A stretch of 64,000 bases of DNA from NCBI GenBank assembly GCA_043228905.1, contig JBHGNT010000007.1, positions 3,100,001-3,164,000 of the forward strand, given 5' to 3'. The notes under the pieces were generated by a model. That model did not search any database and had not been told where the DNA came from. It saw nothing but the letters and a program-made list of their open reading frames with translations. How positions within the stretch are numbered: the first letter of the stretch is position 1; the number at the start of each line of letters is the position of its first letter. The stretch is from Azolla caroliniana. Lineage: Eukaryota > Polypodiophyta. Positions 23,351 to 35,000 of the stretch are shown one piece after another. The position numbers and the translations under genes are program-made.

Positions 23351-25017
23351 AAGTTTATATGAACGAACGACGGAAGTTCCCCGTCATTTTTATCGGAAAA
23401 GCCACTCCGATGAACTGCCATTGACGGAAGTAGCTCCCCATATAGAAATTCTCCCCGAAAACCCCCTTGTTTCCCTTGGACTACACACTTGAACTTCTAT
23501 TAGAATAACACCTTTCTACTTACGAAAATGGTTCAACAATGTTCTACGGTGTTTTACCAGAAGCTCTCCGAACTTCTATCAGAATACCTCTACACACTTG
23601 ACATGATGTTAACTTTGTCGATGTTTGCTTGAAGTTTATGTGGTTTTATTGGAATATCCCTATGTACATCAAAAGATGCTGATCTTCTTCAATGTTTACT
23701 AAAAGTATCTAAAATTTCATCAAATTATCTCAATATATGGGAAATGTTTAGTTAACTGCTTGGATGTTGATCCGAATAATGTCTTGAAAACTTGGAGGGC
23801 TATTTTTGTAGATATACAACTATTGTTATGAGGTTGCCTTTCAAATTTCAATAACTAAAAAACCATATTCACAAAGGGTTTTACCATCTCTCACAAAATG
23901 CCACTCCAATATTTCCTTAATTGACAAAGATTCATTATGTTTCATGATCTAATATGTCAAATTATTAAAATGCTTCTCTAGTTTATCATAATTCTTAAGA
24001 TGCTACCAAAACAAGCACAATTGATTATCTAAGAAGGCCAATTATCAAAATGTCACTTGGGAAATCCAATTATTTTCAACAATAATGGAAATTGTTTTCA
24101 ATAACCACCAAATCATCATTAGGTCTTAGGTTTTCCAACTAATGGTCATAACTCAATAAACACAAATTCTTGATGGAAACAAAATGAATCATGAATCTTA
24201 AAACAAGATGAATAAAAAACAAATATTGAGCCCAAACATTTTGTTACTTGTGAAACTAATCAAGACTCTTCTTTCATTTCTTATTGAACATCTAATATAC
24301 ATCTAAACTTGCATTCTGGCTTGCTGACTTGAAAAAATTATTAGTGCCTTTGGGTTCAAACCCTCAACAATGTTTAAGCGTCATTTCAGTGCTAGAATAC
24401 TTAGCTGAATACTTGACACTACAAGCAATAACCACCATCACCACCACCGGAGTACCTACAGACCTACATGCATTCTTCCATCACATGTGAGACACTAGTA
24501 AGATTTGAATTTAGATCATATGCTTCCCACTTGCAAACTCTAAAGCATAGTTTCATGTGAACATTTCATAGCAACCACGAAATGTTCAATCATACAAGAA
24601 CAAATTTCCATCATTCTAAAATGAACTCAAAAAGATGGTAGACAAACAATTGAGAAGACTTCAAAGGTTCAATGATTTGATCTATGCTCATAAAACAAAT
24701 TACAGCTCCCTTTTTTATTGGCTTACACAATGCAAGGATTTCCCGAAAAAGTTTGATTGAATCGGACAATATATCAACCTCAAATCAGGGCCTAGAAAAT
24801 TGGAGCACAACCTCACAGTTATTCCCTTCTCCTCAGTGCCAATTACCTGAGAGAACCACTCAACGAGTATGCAAATGAAAAGAACAGTGTGCATTGTGAG
24901 GGGAGTCTTCATAGGTTTGAAAATTTCAGACCCCGACATAGTAAAAACAAAAAGACTCAGCAAGAACTTTCATCACAACCCTTGTAGGCTTGCAATCCAG
25001 TTCCTGATTTAGTACAT
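23351..25017. other. Intergenic region, nothing recognised
   Basis: AT-rich spacer between clpP6 and the RETICULATA-related gene. Open frames here are short and lack recognisable motifs. Confidence 0.6.
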
Positions 25018-28000
25018 TTAAGTAGCAAGAACCACCCTCTTCTTCACTTTCCTCCGTGTCTGTCTTGGCCTCGAAGATTCCTTACCACTTGAAAAAAGCC
25101 CGAATGGAATTTTATCCCTAATGTCAAACTGACCATCAGATTTCGTGGTCGATGATGCTGATACTGTTGCTGTTGATCTCTGGTATGGGGCTTGCACACC
25201 CTCCCCTTGTGGTACAGTGACACCAAGCCCAAGCCATGCAATCCGGGCAGCATCTCCAATGTAAACATTCAAAGCCCTGCAACACACACATCGATGATTC
25301 AAAACTCTAATGAAATTCTGTGGTATTAAACCCTGATTACAAATGTTTGCTGCAATGATTAAAGATCCTACCTTAGTAAGCTCTGATTGGAAATAAACCC
25401 TAAACTTTATACCTTATCCCTAATTACCAAAAATTTTAGCAAGGAATATTAACCATTAGCTTGGACCGACTGAGATAAACCCTAAACCATAATTATAAGA
25501 GGTCGTAACAATTGGAATAATCCTACTTATGGTATTGAATATTAACCCTTATAACAATTGCAATAAAGCATACACCATAAAATCTAATGTGGCGATAAAG
25601 ATAGATCCTTGCTTCCTCAATAACTCTCCAACTTCAAATAAACCCTAAACATAAAGTCTAATGTGACAAGAAACATTAGACCATTACCTTTCTCCATCTT
25701 GACACCCAAATGAAAAACTGTGGCAAAAAACATAGACCCCTATTGTTTTTCTCTAATTGGAATAATCTTTAAATCCTAAACACTAAACCCTGATCTCTGA
25801 ACCTTACAAAATTGTGTGGCCCATACTTGCTCCACATAGAATAAATCCCAGACCCTTAAACTAATAAACCCTTAACCATTTCAAAACTATGCAGCAATCA
25901 ATATACTACAGCAATCAATATAGATTTTCATTTTACTATGATTTTCGAACAAACCATCAGTATAAATACAAACTGTATGTGTGCACGTATCGGTGTAAGG
26001 GTAAGTGTTCATATCTCTATGTGCGTGTGTTTGTGTGTTATTACATCTATATGTATGTTTATATGTATGTATGTATGCTTGTGTAATTGAGCGTGTTTGT
26101 ATAATGTGTAGAAGTGTAAATGCATATGTAGGAGAAGGTATAACTATCTTCGTCTTATCAGAATAATAAACTACTCAATAAGCCCTAACTGCAAAATATT
26201 CAGCAATCAAATATAGACTCTTACCTTAATGCAGTGCAGAGAAACACAACTGTGCCAACATGGTTGAACTGTTGCTGCATTACTCGCTCCACTCCATATA
26301 GCAGCTGATATCGAAGGTTTCCCGAGATTCCTAAGAAGGCTCCATAGCTTAGAGCACTCGCTTTCACCGTAGGCATGGAAATTGATGAACTGAAAACCAA
26401 AAACAACAGCCTCAAAACTTTGTAAAAAAGAAAATAAAAAGAGTCCTTTGGTCCACACCCCACTGAATTTGGACAGGTTCATGGTATATTATTTACAACA
26501 TATTAACGCATATCTATTTTCCTGTCTTAATCAATCAATTTAATATGCTTATCCCTTAAGCTCCTATACAGATTAGCAAAGGAATATTACCAATACACTA
26601 CTATAACTTACAAGACTTCACCAAAACATTAAAAACAATTTGAGCATTACCAAATGACAATTTGTTTCCAGGAAATAATTACGCATTAATGGCATTTCAG
26701 TATATTAACAATAGTGGTATATTAAATTCCCTTAACAAAATTTGGATTTTAAGTGCTCATTTTCGTATATTTATTTTAAAAGTTAAAGCCAGTAGGGATG
26801 TTTAATCACTTGAGTATGCTTATAGTTTCTAATGCACTAAATTAAGAGCATTTAACCAATCCAGCTTCTTTCTTTCTTAGGTAAAAAAACGAGCTTTCAA
26901 TTGTAGTTCTTTTAACCCAATATAACAAACAGTCTGTGAAGTTAAGATTTCACAATATTTAGTAATAATTTTGTTTCTTAATACTAGTAATTCCTAGTGT
27001 AACATGGCTCGCTAAAGTTGGTCATCAAAACAACTGCTTCTAACCTCTCTTTTCGAGATGCTAATAGCTTCATCAAGGACCCACTGGCAGCTCCAGTTAT
27101 CAATCCTACCAAGCAAAGCTCCCCTGCCTTATAAAAGAAGCTTTGAGCCCTTTTCATAGCATCAAACTCCCGAAATGCATAACTCCTTTCAAAAATATTG
27201 TTCGGAAGCTTTTGTATGGTATTCTGCAAATTGAATTTGAATGTGGAACCATAAGAGCGACATGGGGCAAGAGACCAGACAATGGCTGCATTGCAGATTG
27301 ACATTGATAAAACGTTCAAAGCAGCAAATCCCCACTCATCTTTCAATCTACAATGATATAATAAAAAGGAGTGAGAGGACAGACTTTTGTTTTTGTAGGA
27401 AAAAGGACTTTTTTATGACATAATAAGAAATAAGGAAATAATGAAACAAAATATATAGTAATAAATCATAGAAAACAAACAAAATGAAATGAAAATAAGA
27501 AAATGCAGGAAAAAAAGGTAGAAAAAGGGCATTGATACGACCTTTCTTTCCTATGCTTGAACTCTGACCAGATGCCATAGGAAACTGTAACCACTTGTTC
27601 CAAACACATTTTATACATAAAGGCGGGATCAGCAATCATGCTGAGATGTCCAGAAAGAGAAGTCAGAAAACAAAAATATTCTCAAATCAAGCCAGATCCG
27701 TAATCAGTAAGCACAGAAAATTGATAAACCTCACCGTCCAATGAACACTCTTGATACTGAAGGTGGAACAGCTCTCGAGAAAATTCTAGCAATTGTGGGT
27801 CGTCCAAAATTTGATATAAATCGAACCATTTGAGCCGAACTTATGAATCCCTACAAACCAAAAATTATTTAAAAGTCATACATAAATAAGAATTGACATA
27901 ATATTGGACTTAAATGAAGCCTTTAGGTTCATACCAGCTCTACAGCTTGCCTTAAACCAGCAGGTAAATCCGTTACAGTCCGATACCATTCCTGAAGAAC

Positions 28001-29599
28001 TGCTTCGAGGACTTCTCTATCAAAAATCTATAGCAATGTATATGGATAATCGATGTTATGAATGTAATTTCAAGGAAAGAACAACCCTTCTCTCAATAAC
28101 TTGAAGATAGATAGAATGAAAGTCACTTTCTTGACGATTTATAGACATATAAGGAGAATAATCCTTTTTCTTGAAGATTAGAGGATAAATTTAAGGGAAG
28201 ACCCCCTTTTCTCAATTATTTGAAGATAAAATTAAGATAAGGCCCCATCTTTCTCAATCCTTAAAGGATAAAATGAAAGGAAAGAAGCTTTGTTTTCATA
28301 ATTTAAAGATAGGATTTCAGGATTTTGTTAATGATTTATACTTACTTCTGGAAGAGCAATTCTTCGTCCGAAGAAACCTCCATCATCTCCTTCTTCATCA
28401 TCATCATCAGCATCTCCAAAGTAGTCGTCATCATCTCCTCCATCATCACCACCATCACCACCACCAAAATTGATCTTATTTCCAATTCCTCCTCCCCCTC
28501 CACCATCTTCAGTCTATGATACAGATATTATAGGGATGCAAAAATGGTTTAGAAGAAAATTATTTGGGGTGGAGATTTCCTCATTCAACAGTTTTTCCAT
28601 AAAGGTCACCATCAAATGACAGTATGATTACATTTTGATGCTAGAAAGATAAATGAACAGAAAATTGTCACACAATCAGGGAAACAAAGGCCCAGGAATG
28701 GCTTCAAATTATTTATTTTATTTCTTGAATTGCTTGAATTGGAATATCATATTTTCAAGACATTTAAAAAAACTATTTCACCACCTCAATAGCCTGGTCT
28801 AGAACAATAACTCAACCATGCTCCCACCAATAACCATGCAATATACAACCAAATTAAAGAAAATTTGATGGCTCAAACAATTGAAAAATGACCAATTGAA
28901 ACACAAGTTGATGCTGCAAACTCAAGCACAAAATTCATAGCACAAAGCAAATCAAAGCATGACAAAAGACATACCAAAAGTGAAAACAACACAAAATTCA
29001 TACTAAAGATGGAAAATTGGTAATAGAACCAACCAACATATACAAGTAAAAACATGCACCCTTCGAATACATGGTAACGGAACTGTATGCATAGACAATC
29101 AATGTACAAAAACCAATCAGAAATTCGACCCTATACATCTATGAAAGCAAAGTTTCTCCAGAACAAGAAAGCGTACCTTTGGAGAAACACGGGTAGTACT
29201 CTGCGATAAGTCTAGCTTCGATTTTTCAAGAGTAGCTCCTCCACCAAAGGCACCATATCCACGCTTTGCCATGGCATAAACAGAGGAGCAATTAGGGTTG
29301 GGGTTATCAGGGTGCGGATTGGCTCCCGTGATTCCTTCCCCTTTCAGTGCATCGTTATCGGCCACACCACTGAAGCTCAATACTTCTAGTCTGAAAGAGG
29401 AAGGAGAAGAAGAAGAAGAAGAAGAAGAAGAAGGATGCAGAGCAATAACATGGGGAAGAGAGTGATGACTGGTTTCGAAACAAGAAGGGGTGCGCCTGGA
29501 GCTGGAGCGGATCGTGAGTCTGTTGACGATCAGAGCTTCTGCATTCTGTGGAGGAGAGACGAGGGGTAAAGAAGAAGGGATAGCAGGGAGAGAGGCCAT
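25018..29599 (-). CDS. RETICULATA-related chloroplast membrane protein (DUF3411), RER4-like
   Basis: Eight exons in transcription order: 29599-29177, 28513-28346, 28027-27935, 27850-27735, 27640-27542, 27347-27045, 26389-26225, 25276-25018; 541 residues, all phases consistent. Residues 1 to about 70 are a Ser-rich transit peptide. A Gly/Asp-rich stretch (about residues 142-185, GGGDGGDGG then DDDD) precedes the conserved domain, as in RETICULATA. The DUF3411 region follows: EWYRTVTDLPAGLRQAVE, GFISSAQMVRF, MIADPAFMYKM, NAAIVWSLAPCRSYG, QKLPNNIF, FYKAGELCLVGLITGAASGS, YGAFLGISGNLRYQLLYGVER and IGDAARIAWLG. Several hydrophobic stretches fit an envelope membrane protein. Family members affect leaf mesophyll and vein patterning in Arabidopsis; the molecular role is unclear. 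It ends in a basic KKRVVLAT tail. The donor after exon 5 (GTCGTA) is weak. Assignment to RER4 rather than another paralogue is tentative. Confidence 0.88.
25395..25650 (-). repeat. Cluster of telo-box motifs in the last RETICULATA-related intron
   Basis: AAACCCTAAAC occurs at 25395, 25477 and 25640, with further ACCCTAA-like pieces (TAAACCCTGA, CCTAAACACTAAACCC) up to about 25880. The copies are dispersed and not in tandem, separated by AT-rich DNA of similar wording (AATGTG, AAACATTAGACC), suggesting a degenerate intronic repeat. Confidence 0.6.
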
Positions 29600-29780
29600 A
29601 GCACCTGCGTCTGCGTCTGCTTCAGAGCAGAGGGGCTGGGCAGAGGGGCAGAGAGAGAGCAGCAGAAATCAGAGAGAGGGGGCAAAGCAGAAGCAGGGGT
29701 AGGGGCAGAGCATTTTACTACATATCTCCATCCATCTCCATCTCCATCTCCATCTCTCTTCTTATCCAATCCCTTCCTTC

Positions 29781-29819
29781 CTTCTTCTTCTTCTTCTTCT
29801 TCTTCTTCTTCTTCTTCTT
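29781..29819. repeat. (CTT)n microsatellite upstream of the RETICULATA-related gene
   Basis: Thirteen CTT units about 185 bases upstream of the start codon at 29599, next to further CT-rich and TCCATC repeats (29725-29760), probably in the promoter or 5' UTR. Confidence 0.9.
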
Positions 29820-30117
29820 GTGTCTTGTGACTTGTGTCTTGTGTCTTGTGTCCTGGGCATGAGGAGCCTGGAGGAGGAGTCTACTCTCCTCTCGTCGTCG
29901 GGGCCTCGGCTCTCGTCTGTCTCTCGACTCGACTCGATTGAGTCTCATCTTGTCTCGCTTTATAATCCGCTCACCTCGAAAACATGATCCGATCCCCGTC
30001 CCGTCCGTGCCCTCGCTCAGCCTCCAACCTTGTCCAGGCTTGAACTCATCTGATTCAATATATAATCGGATCCTCGTTCTTTTGTAGACTCCTTGTTGTT
30101 ACCCTATTGAGGGTATG

Positions 30118-30120
<3 letters not shown>

Positions 30121-30150
<30 letters not shown>

Positions 30151-30198
30151 GGCCTCTCTCTCTCTCTCTTTTATTGTAATTAGCTTACCCTAGTGGTA

Positions 30199-30229
<31 letters not shown>

Positions 30230-30283
30230 TGGCCTCTCTCTCTCTCTTTTATTGTAATTAGCTTACCCTAATGGTAAGTCAAT
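30121..30283. repeat. 80-bp tandem duplication containing (GT)n and (CT)n
   Basis: The block (GT)n-TTGGCC-(CT)n-TTTTATTGTAATTAGCTTACCC-TGGTAAGTCAA occurs twice, with TTGGCC at 30149 and 30229. The second copy continues into the tRNA-like sequence downstream; the first is truncated after the A-box-like part. Confidence 0.85.
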
Positions 30284-30330
30284 AACACTACAAGCATTGT
30301 GTCTTGGGTTCGAAACCCAATTTCCTCACC
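30250..30330 (+). mobile_element. tRNA-derived SINE head, plus strand
   Basis: A box-A-like stretch TAGCTTACCCTAATGGTAAG (30259-30278) is followed about 27 bases later by GGGTTCGAAACCC (30306-30318), a good box B (consensus GGTTCRANNCC) in a palindromic setting. The spacing fits an internal pol III promoter. No tRNA cloverleaf is convincing, so a SINE head is more likely than a tRNA gene. The 3' limit of the element is not clear. Confidence 0.55.
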
Positions 30331-30376
30331 TCTCTATTATATACTTCATATATATCTCTATTTCACTAGATGCCAT

Positions 30377-30450
30377 TGTGGAATGTATGGGTTGAACCCA
30401 TGACCACTTGGTCTCCATTGGGCAACCTTACCAACTGAGCTACATCCGTC
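30377..30450 (-). mobile_element. tRNA-derived SINE head, minus strand
   Basis: On the minus strand from 30450 the sequence reads GGATGTAGCTCAGTTGGTAAG (box A core TAGCTCAGTTGG) and later GTCATGGGTTCAACCCATAC (box B GGTTCAACCC). The length is close to a tRNA (74 nt), but the arms do not form a proper acceptor stem. It lies back to back with the plus-strand element, flanked by (CT)n at about 30460-30488. Confidence 0.6.
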
Positions 30451-30454
30451 TAAG

Positions 30455-30492
<38 letters not shown>

Positions 30493-30594
30493 AACCATGC
30501 ATTGCAACATAGCATGCCCTACTAATGGACAACAAATTTGATCAAATCTTTACGTAAAGGTAGAGATGTAAATAATGTAAACAACTATCAAACT

Positions 30595-30990
30595 AGCATG
30601 GTTGGCTCGCTATTGGCAAAATAATTTAGATATATAATGGAATCAAGGGTAAATGCATGGGTTGCAAAAAATGGTAACAAAGCTTATGAACAAGCTGGGT
30701 TTTGGAATCCCTGTTGAACCGTCATTGTTGGATCGCTAAGTGCAAAACTATTTAGATATATAATGGAATCAAAGGTAAGTGCTAGGCTTGAAAAAATGGT
30801 AACAGAGCTTATGAACAAGCTGGGTTTCGGAAACACTATCGAACCATGGGTGGTTCATTAATGGCAAAACTTTTTGGATATATAATGGAATCAAAGTTAA
30901 GTGCATGGGTTGAAAATTTTGGTAACGCATGCATTAAAAAAATGGTAACAGAGCATATGGACAAGGTGGATTTCAAAAACATTATAGCAC
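30595..30990 (+). repeat. Three tandem copies of a LINE-derived segment, about 122-126 bp each
   Basis: The string GATATATAATGGAATC recurs at 30629, 30755 and 30877, each followed by an AAGTGCATGGGTTGAAAA-like stretch, ATGGTAACAGAGCTTATG and an AACAAGCTGGGTTTCGGAA-like piece. Part of the unit translates to a segment (LMNKLGFGNT) resembling the start of LINE reverse transcriptases, and the array runs directly into the LINE relic downstream. Confidence 0.75.
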
Positions 30991-31029
30991 CATGGATCAC
31001 ATTATCACCCCTCGAGTCCTAATGGAAGA

Positions 31030-31700
31030 AATTTGCTTGAAAGGTAACGATTTATATTGTTGCTTTGTATACTTCAAGAAAGTTGTTGATATGCTTTCTC
31101 ATGAGTATCTTTGGAAGTGAATGGAAGGACTTGAGGTGCCAAGTGTATATATGCATGCAATTTCCTCAATCTAGGAGAAGGTTTTATGTTGTGTGTGTAT
31201 GGTTTCATCAAAACTTTTCAATAAAAACATTGGCGTTAAGCAAGGATGCCCACTCTCACCAACTCTACTTGGTCTATGCATTGGTCAATTAGAATTAATC
31301 GTTGCCAAGTTTGTAAAGGAAGAAGATGTTGAAGAAATTGCTATTGGGAATGTGGTCATCATGCTTTTGTTTTATGTGGATATGTAGTGTTTTTTGCAAA
31401 TACTTTAGGAAACACACAAAAGCTTATGATGACATTGGAAGAATTTTGTATGCATACAAAGTTAAGTGTTAATAGCTCTAAAACAAAGATTATGCTTGTG
31501 AAAAGCCCCAAAAATGATAAACCATGCATTATGTACAATAATGAGCAGATTCAAATACCTTGGCCTTGAAATTCCTTCAAATCATAGATGGAATGAACGT
31601 GCTACCCGGCGGTTAAATGCGGGAAAGGGAGCATATTATGCATTTGAGAGCACATGCAATCATGAAGAAATTAAGTGTTGGATCCTTAGGGAATAATTTT
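31030..31700 (+). pseudogene. Non-LTR (LINE) reverse transcriptase relic
   Basis: Parts of an RT domain can be read in order across frames: DLYCCFVYFKKVVDML near 31050 (motif like FVDFKKAFD), GVKQGCPLSPTLLGLCI near 31230 (matches the G.RQGCPLSP motif of LINE RTs), a catalytic box read as FYVDM near 31371 where YADD is expected, LSVNSSKTKIMLVK near 31465 (matches N..KT..M), and FKYLGLEIP near 31549. Stops and frameshifts separate them, and the catalytic aspartate pair is lost. No endonuclease domain or poly-A tail was seen. It is a dead 5'-truncated copy lying just upstream of the LTR retrotransposon. Confidence 0.85.
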
Positions 31701-31896
31701 TCAACATTTTCGTGATATTAGTGCTTCATGTTTCTTTATGGGGTGGAAGTAAGGGGAGGTAGCATCCCTAAGTCCACTTGGAAATCGTTGGAAGTAAGGG
31801 GAGGTAGCATTTTCGTACAATTTAAAGTTTCTCCAAGTCAAGAAACAAACGTTATAAACCCTACTTGATACATGATCACTTCCCATTGAGATCATG

Positions 31897-32343
31897 TGTT
31901 ACGGGCATGACCATATAATATCCCGTGGTGAGAATTTATCGTAGTATTCTATACACGTGGATAAGTGTGAGGGTTAAACGAGAGTGTAAAGAAGGGGAAG
32001 ATTACTTTTAAATCCTCGAGATTGAGACAACCCATTAGGCCAAGTGTGAACATGGCTGGGGGCCTTGGGTATCGCTATAAATAGAGGCCTAGCTACCCTC
32101 ATTTTAGCATCTGCTTGACTATGTCGAGACTCTGTCTTGTGGTGGGTCAACTCTTGTAGCGAGCGCGCCAACACCAGGTACGACTCGACGCCACGGCGGT
32201 GGTATGGGACGCCGATCGAGGCTCGAGTCCGTCACGATCCCTTCGCTTAGGGGTGGTCGGCACCCTTCTTTCTCTCTCTCCTTTCTTTCTATCTACCTAG
32301 ATCTATCCTTATCTAATGCTTACTTTAGTACATGTCTCTAATA
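31897..32343 (+). repeat. 5' LTR (447 bp)
   Basis: Begins TGTTACGGGC and ends CTCTAATA immediately before the spacer and primer binding site. It matches the 3' LTR end to end except for scattered substitutions and lack of a 9-bp piece near 32253. Confidence 0.95.
32076..32083 (+). promoter_or_regulatory. TATA box of the 5' LTR
   Basis: TATAAATA preceded by GGTATCGC and followed by GAGGCC, about 180 bases into the LTR. The same box is kept in the 3' LTR (38577-38584) and in the partial LTR at the end of the window, which supports a core promoter role. Confidence 0.75.
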
Positions 32344-32345
32344 TT

Positions 32346-32358
32346 TGGTATCAGAGCC
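32346..32358 (+). other. Primer binding site (Met-tRNA type)
   Basis: TGGTATCAGAGCC lies two bases after the 5' LTR, the usual initiator Met-tRNA complementary site for minus-strand priming in plant LTR retrotransposons. Confidence 0.9.
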
Positions 32359-32601
32359 TATGTACTAATGTTTCTTTTGTTGGTCTTATCTTCTCGATGG
32401 ATGGCGATCGATCATTGTGCGGTTGGCCTTCATGCAGACAAGGATCAACAAGGAACTTCGGTAATCTTTCTTGTTATTTTTTGTCTATTTTTTCTTCTCC
32501 CATCTAATCATGTGTACGGTTAATATGTAGATTATTTTCATTAATTAAATGATGTTGTAGTGGTATTTAATTGGTTATCTAAAACGCTTACATATGTGCA
32601 C

Positions 32602-32783
32602 GAGGTCAATACCTCAATTGACATATAAATAATATGTGATGAGTGTCGTATGCGTACGAGGTTAATACCTCAATTACGTATTACGTTCACGAACATATGT
32701 TACGTTTGCGTATGAGGTCAACACCTCGATTTTGTTGTAAATGATATGCGTTTGGTCACGTATGCCTAAGAGGTCAATACCTC
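32602..32783. repeat. Four palindromes at exact 56-bp spacing in the leader
   Basis: GAGGT-n4-ACCTC (for example GAGGTCAATACCTC) starts at 32602, 32658, 32714 and 32770. Each can form a five-pair hairpin with a four-base loop, and each is followed by CAATT or CGATT. Between them are TACGTATGCGTA-like pieces. It lies in the untranslated leader between primer site and gag. Confidence 0.85.
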
Positions 32784-33994
32784 AATTGCGTATTACGTTG
32801 AACCCTTATTTTTGGATGTCTCGTGTGCGTAGAGGTATTTTTGGCTATTAAATATAATGATTTCTTTAATATAGGCATATGTGGTCACGTGTATACGTAG
32901 TTGATCGTATATATGTGATAATATACATATGTGTATATAAGTTATTACGTGATTTTAATCGAATGTTTTCCTTTTCGGGGAAAGGATCTTGGTGGTCATT
33001 CTCACATTTTTGTGAGAATAGCGTTGTCACCATCCCTTTTTTCAATAATTTTTTATTGTCGAAATCCCCATTGTTGACTTCGATATTTCATTACGTAAAG
33101 AAACGCTATAGCCATAATGATTTTGAGTATGTAGGGCTTGACCTACTTCATGTGAGGTCGCTCTTATGACACACGTATCCAACATCCCTACCTCATTACA
33201 TAGATATGATGCCACCATGAGATCATTCTTACGAGAGGCATTCGTAATGACGTGACCATGTGATGGGCCACGTGGGCCTGCTACGAAAAGAGGGCTCATT
33301 TGGCTTGACCATTAGGTTGCACTTTGGCGTATGTCATCGTAATTACGAGACTTGAGGTTAGGTAACGTACCAACATAGTTGTAGTAAATGAGGGCGAAAT
33401 AAGGACTCTCGACATATATGTTTCTTTTAAAAAAACATATATGGGCAAATGCCTCGCATATCTCTTATACGCATGAAACATTAAACATTCAAGAAGTGCA
33501 ACTTACTTGGTTGGCTCAAATGTTTAATGCATTTGTTCTCGAGGTCTCGAGTTCAAATATGACCAAGACCATACAACATCGTTGATACATATGATTATAA
33601 CACATGTTTAGACTTGAGGTCTAAGTGCAGTTTGGGGTCCTCGTAATAGGACTTAAAGAGCCGAAACCACATATGTGGGTATCGAAACATAGTTTATTGT
33701 TAACATTTTTTTCGTGTATAAACTATTCATGACAGAAACATACATGGTTGAGCCTCGGGGAGAAGCCATGAAAAAATCGATATAGAGATCAGGGAAATAC
33801 ATTAAATTGTCAACCCCATGGTTTTTAAAACACCTTTGTGTTACCATAGTAACCTCATCTCATACGTCTAGAGGGGTATTGACGTGAGATCTTGATATCG
33901 ATTAATGTTTGCCCATGATATGTTTATATCACGACATGATGTTATGACTATCTCTCTGACCTTATCCTATTTCTTTCCCAGAAATAATCATTTA

Positions 33995-35000
33995 ATGGCT
34001 CAAAATAACGACCTGATGTCATCCGCTCAAGCGTAAGGAACTCAAGGGAATCCTCTTGGACAAAGGTCCATTGAGATGTATTTTTCGCAAATAAGCCAAT
34101 ACCTTAGTTTCACTGCTCAACAGATGACCGAACTTCGGCAATCTCAAAGTGCTCTCGAGGCACGTGTCATTAGTCTACAACGTGAGACTAATAGACCTGA
34201 TGAGCGACAGGGTGAACCATTGTTTGTCATTAAGCCATGTACGAGAGAGAAAAAGGAAAGAACCGAAGAAGCAATCTGCACGTGGTTGGGCCGATGGGAG
34301 TCTCATTTTGAGCTCTATCCCACGCCAGATAGTACGAAGATTGCATATGTCGGCCGAGAACTAGGGGGTAAGGCCACCGCCTGGTGGCGTGGGCTCCGTA
34401 CTTTGGGAAATTGCCCGATACCTGGACAGATTTTGTCACAGTTTTCAAGGGCCAATTTCTGCAACCTCCCTCTCAAACCGAGGCAGCACAAGCTTTAATG
34501 AACCTCTCTAGCAGGAAGTTTTCCTCGCTAGAAGACTATGTCCACCATGTTAGAACCCAAATAAAAAAATCGGGTCTAGAAGGGGACAATTGGTTAATAG
34601 CTTGTTTTGTCAATGGCATCCCCAATTCGGACTATCACTGGATAGTGCACGATAAGGATCCAAAATCCTTCGAAGAGGCCGTTGAAATAGTTCTTCGCTA
34701 TCACCGCATTTCGAAGAAGGACCACAACAAACCCAACGAAGCGCCCGGGACTAAGCAGTTGCAATTCGTTGGGAAACGCAAGACACCCAACGAATTCATG
34801 GATCGCGATTGTAAGCAACAACATCCTTTTTGCGTATTCTGCAAAAAGAAGGGTCATACAAAAGAGCAATGTCGAAAGCTCCAACGGAAAGAGCACGACA
34901 ACAAAGCTAAAGTTGCAGACCATAAAGGTCAGATTCCTAATGTCCTTCAGGTCTATACACATCATTTAAGTAATTGTCAATGTTCTTTCCCTCACTATGT
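33995..35000 (+). pseudogene. Retrotransposon gag, broken
   Basis: The likely start is the ATG at 33995 in a MAQNNDLMSS context. A TAA at 34034-34036 interrupts the frame after 13 codons. From about 34050 the capsid-type region reads on (RWESHFELYP, AWWRGL), then a frameshift near 34390-34410 moves it into another frame (WTDFVTVFKGQF, LEDYVHHVRTQI). The zinc knuckle CVFCKKKGHTKEQC at 34831-34872 fits CX2CX4HX4C, so the RNA-binding module is intact although the gene is not. Gag would form the particle that packages the element RNA. Confidence 0.9.

Noticed and set aside
23215-23421. Minus-strand frame over the 56-bp repeat
   Set aside because: Translates the tandem repeat only.
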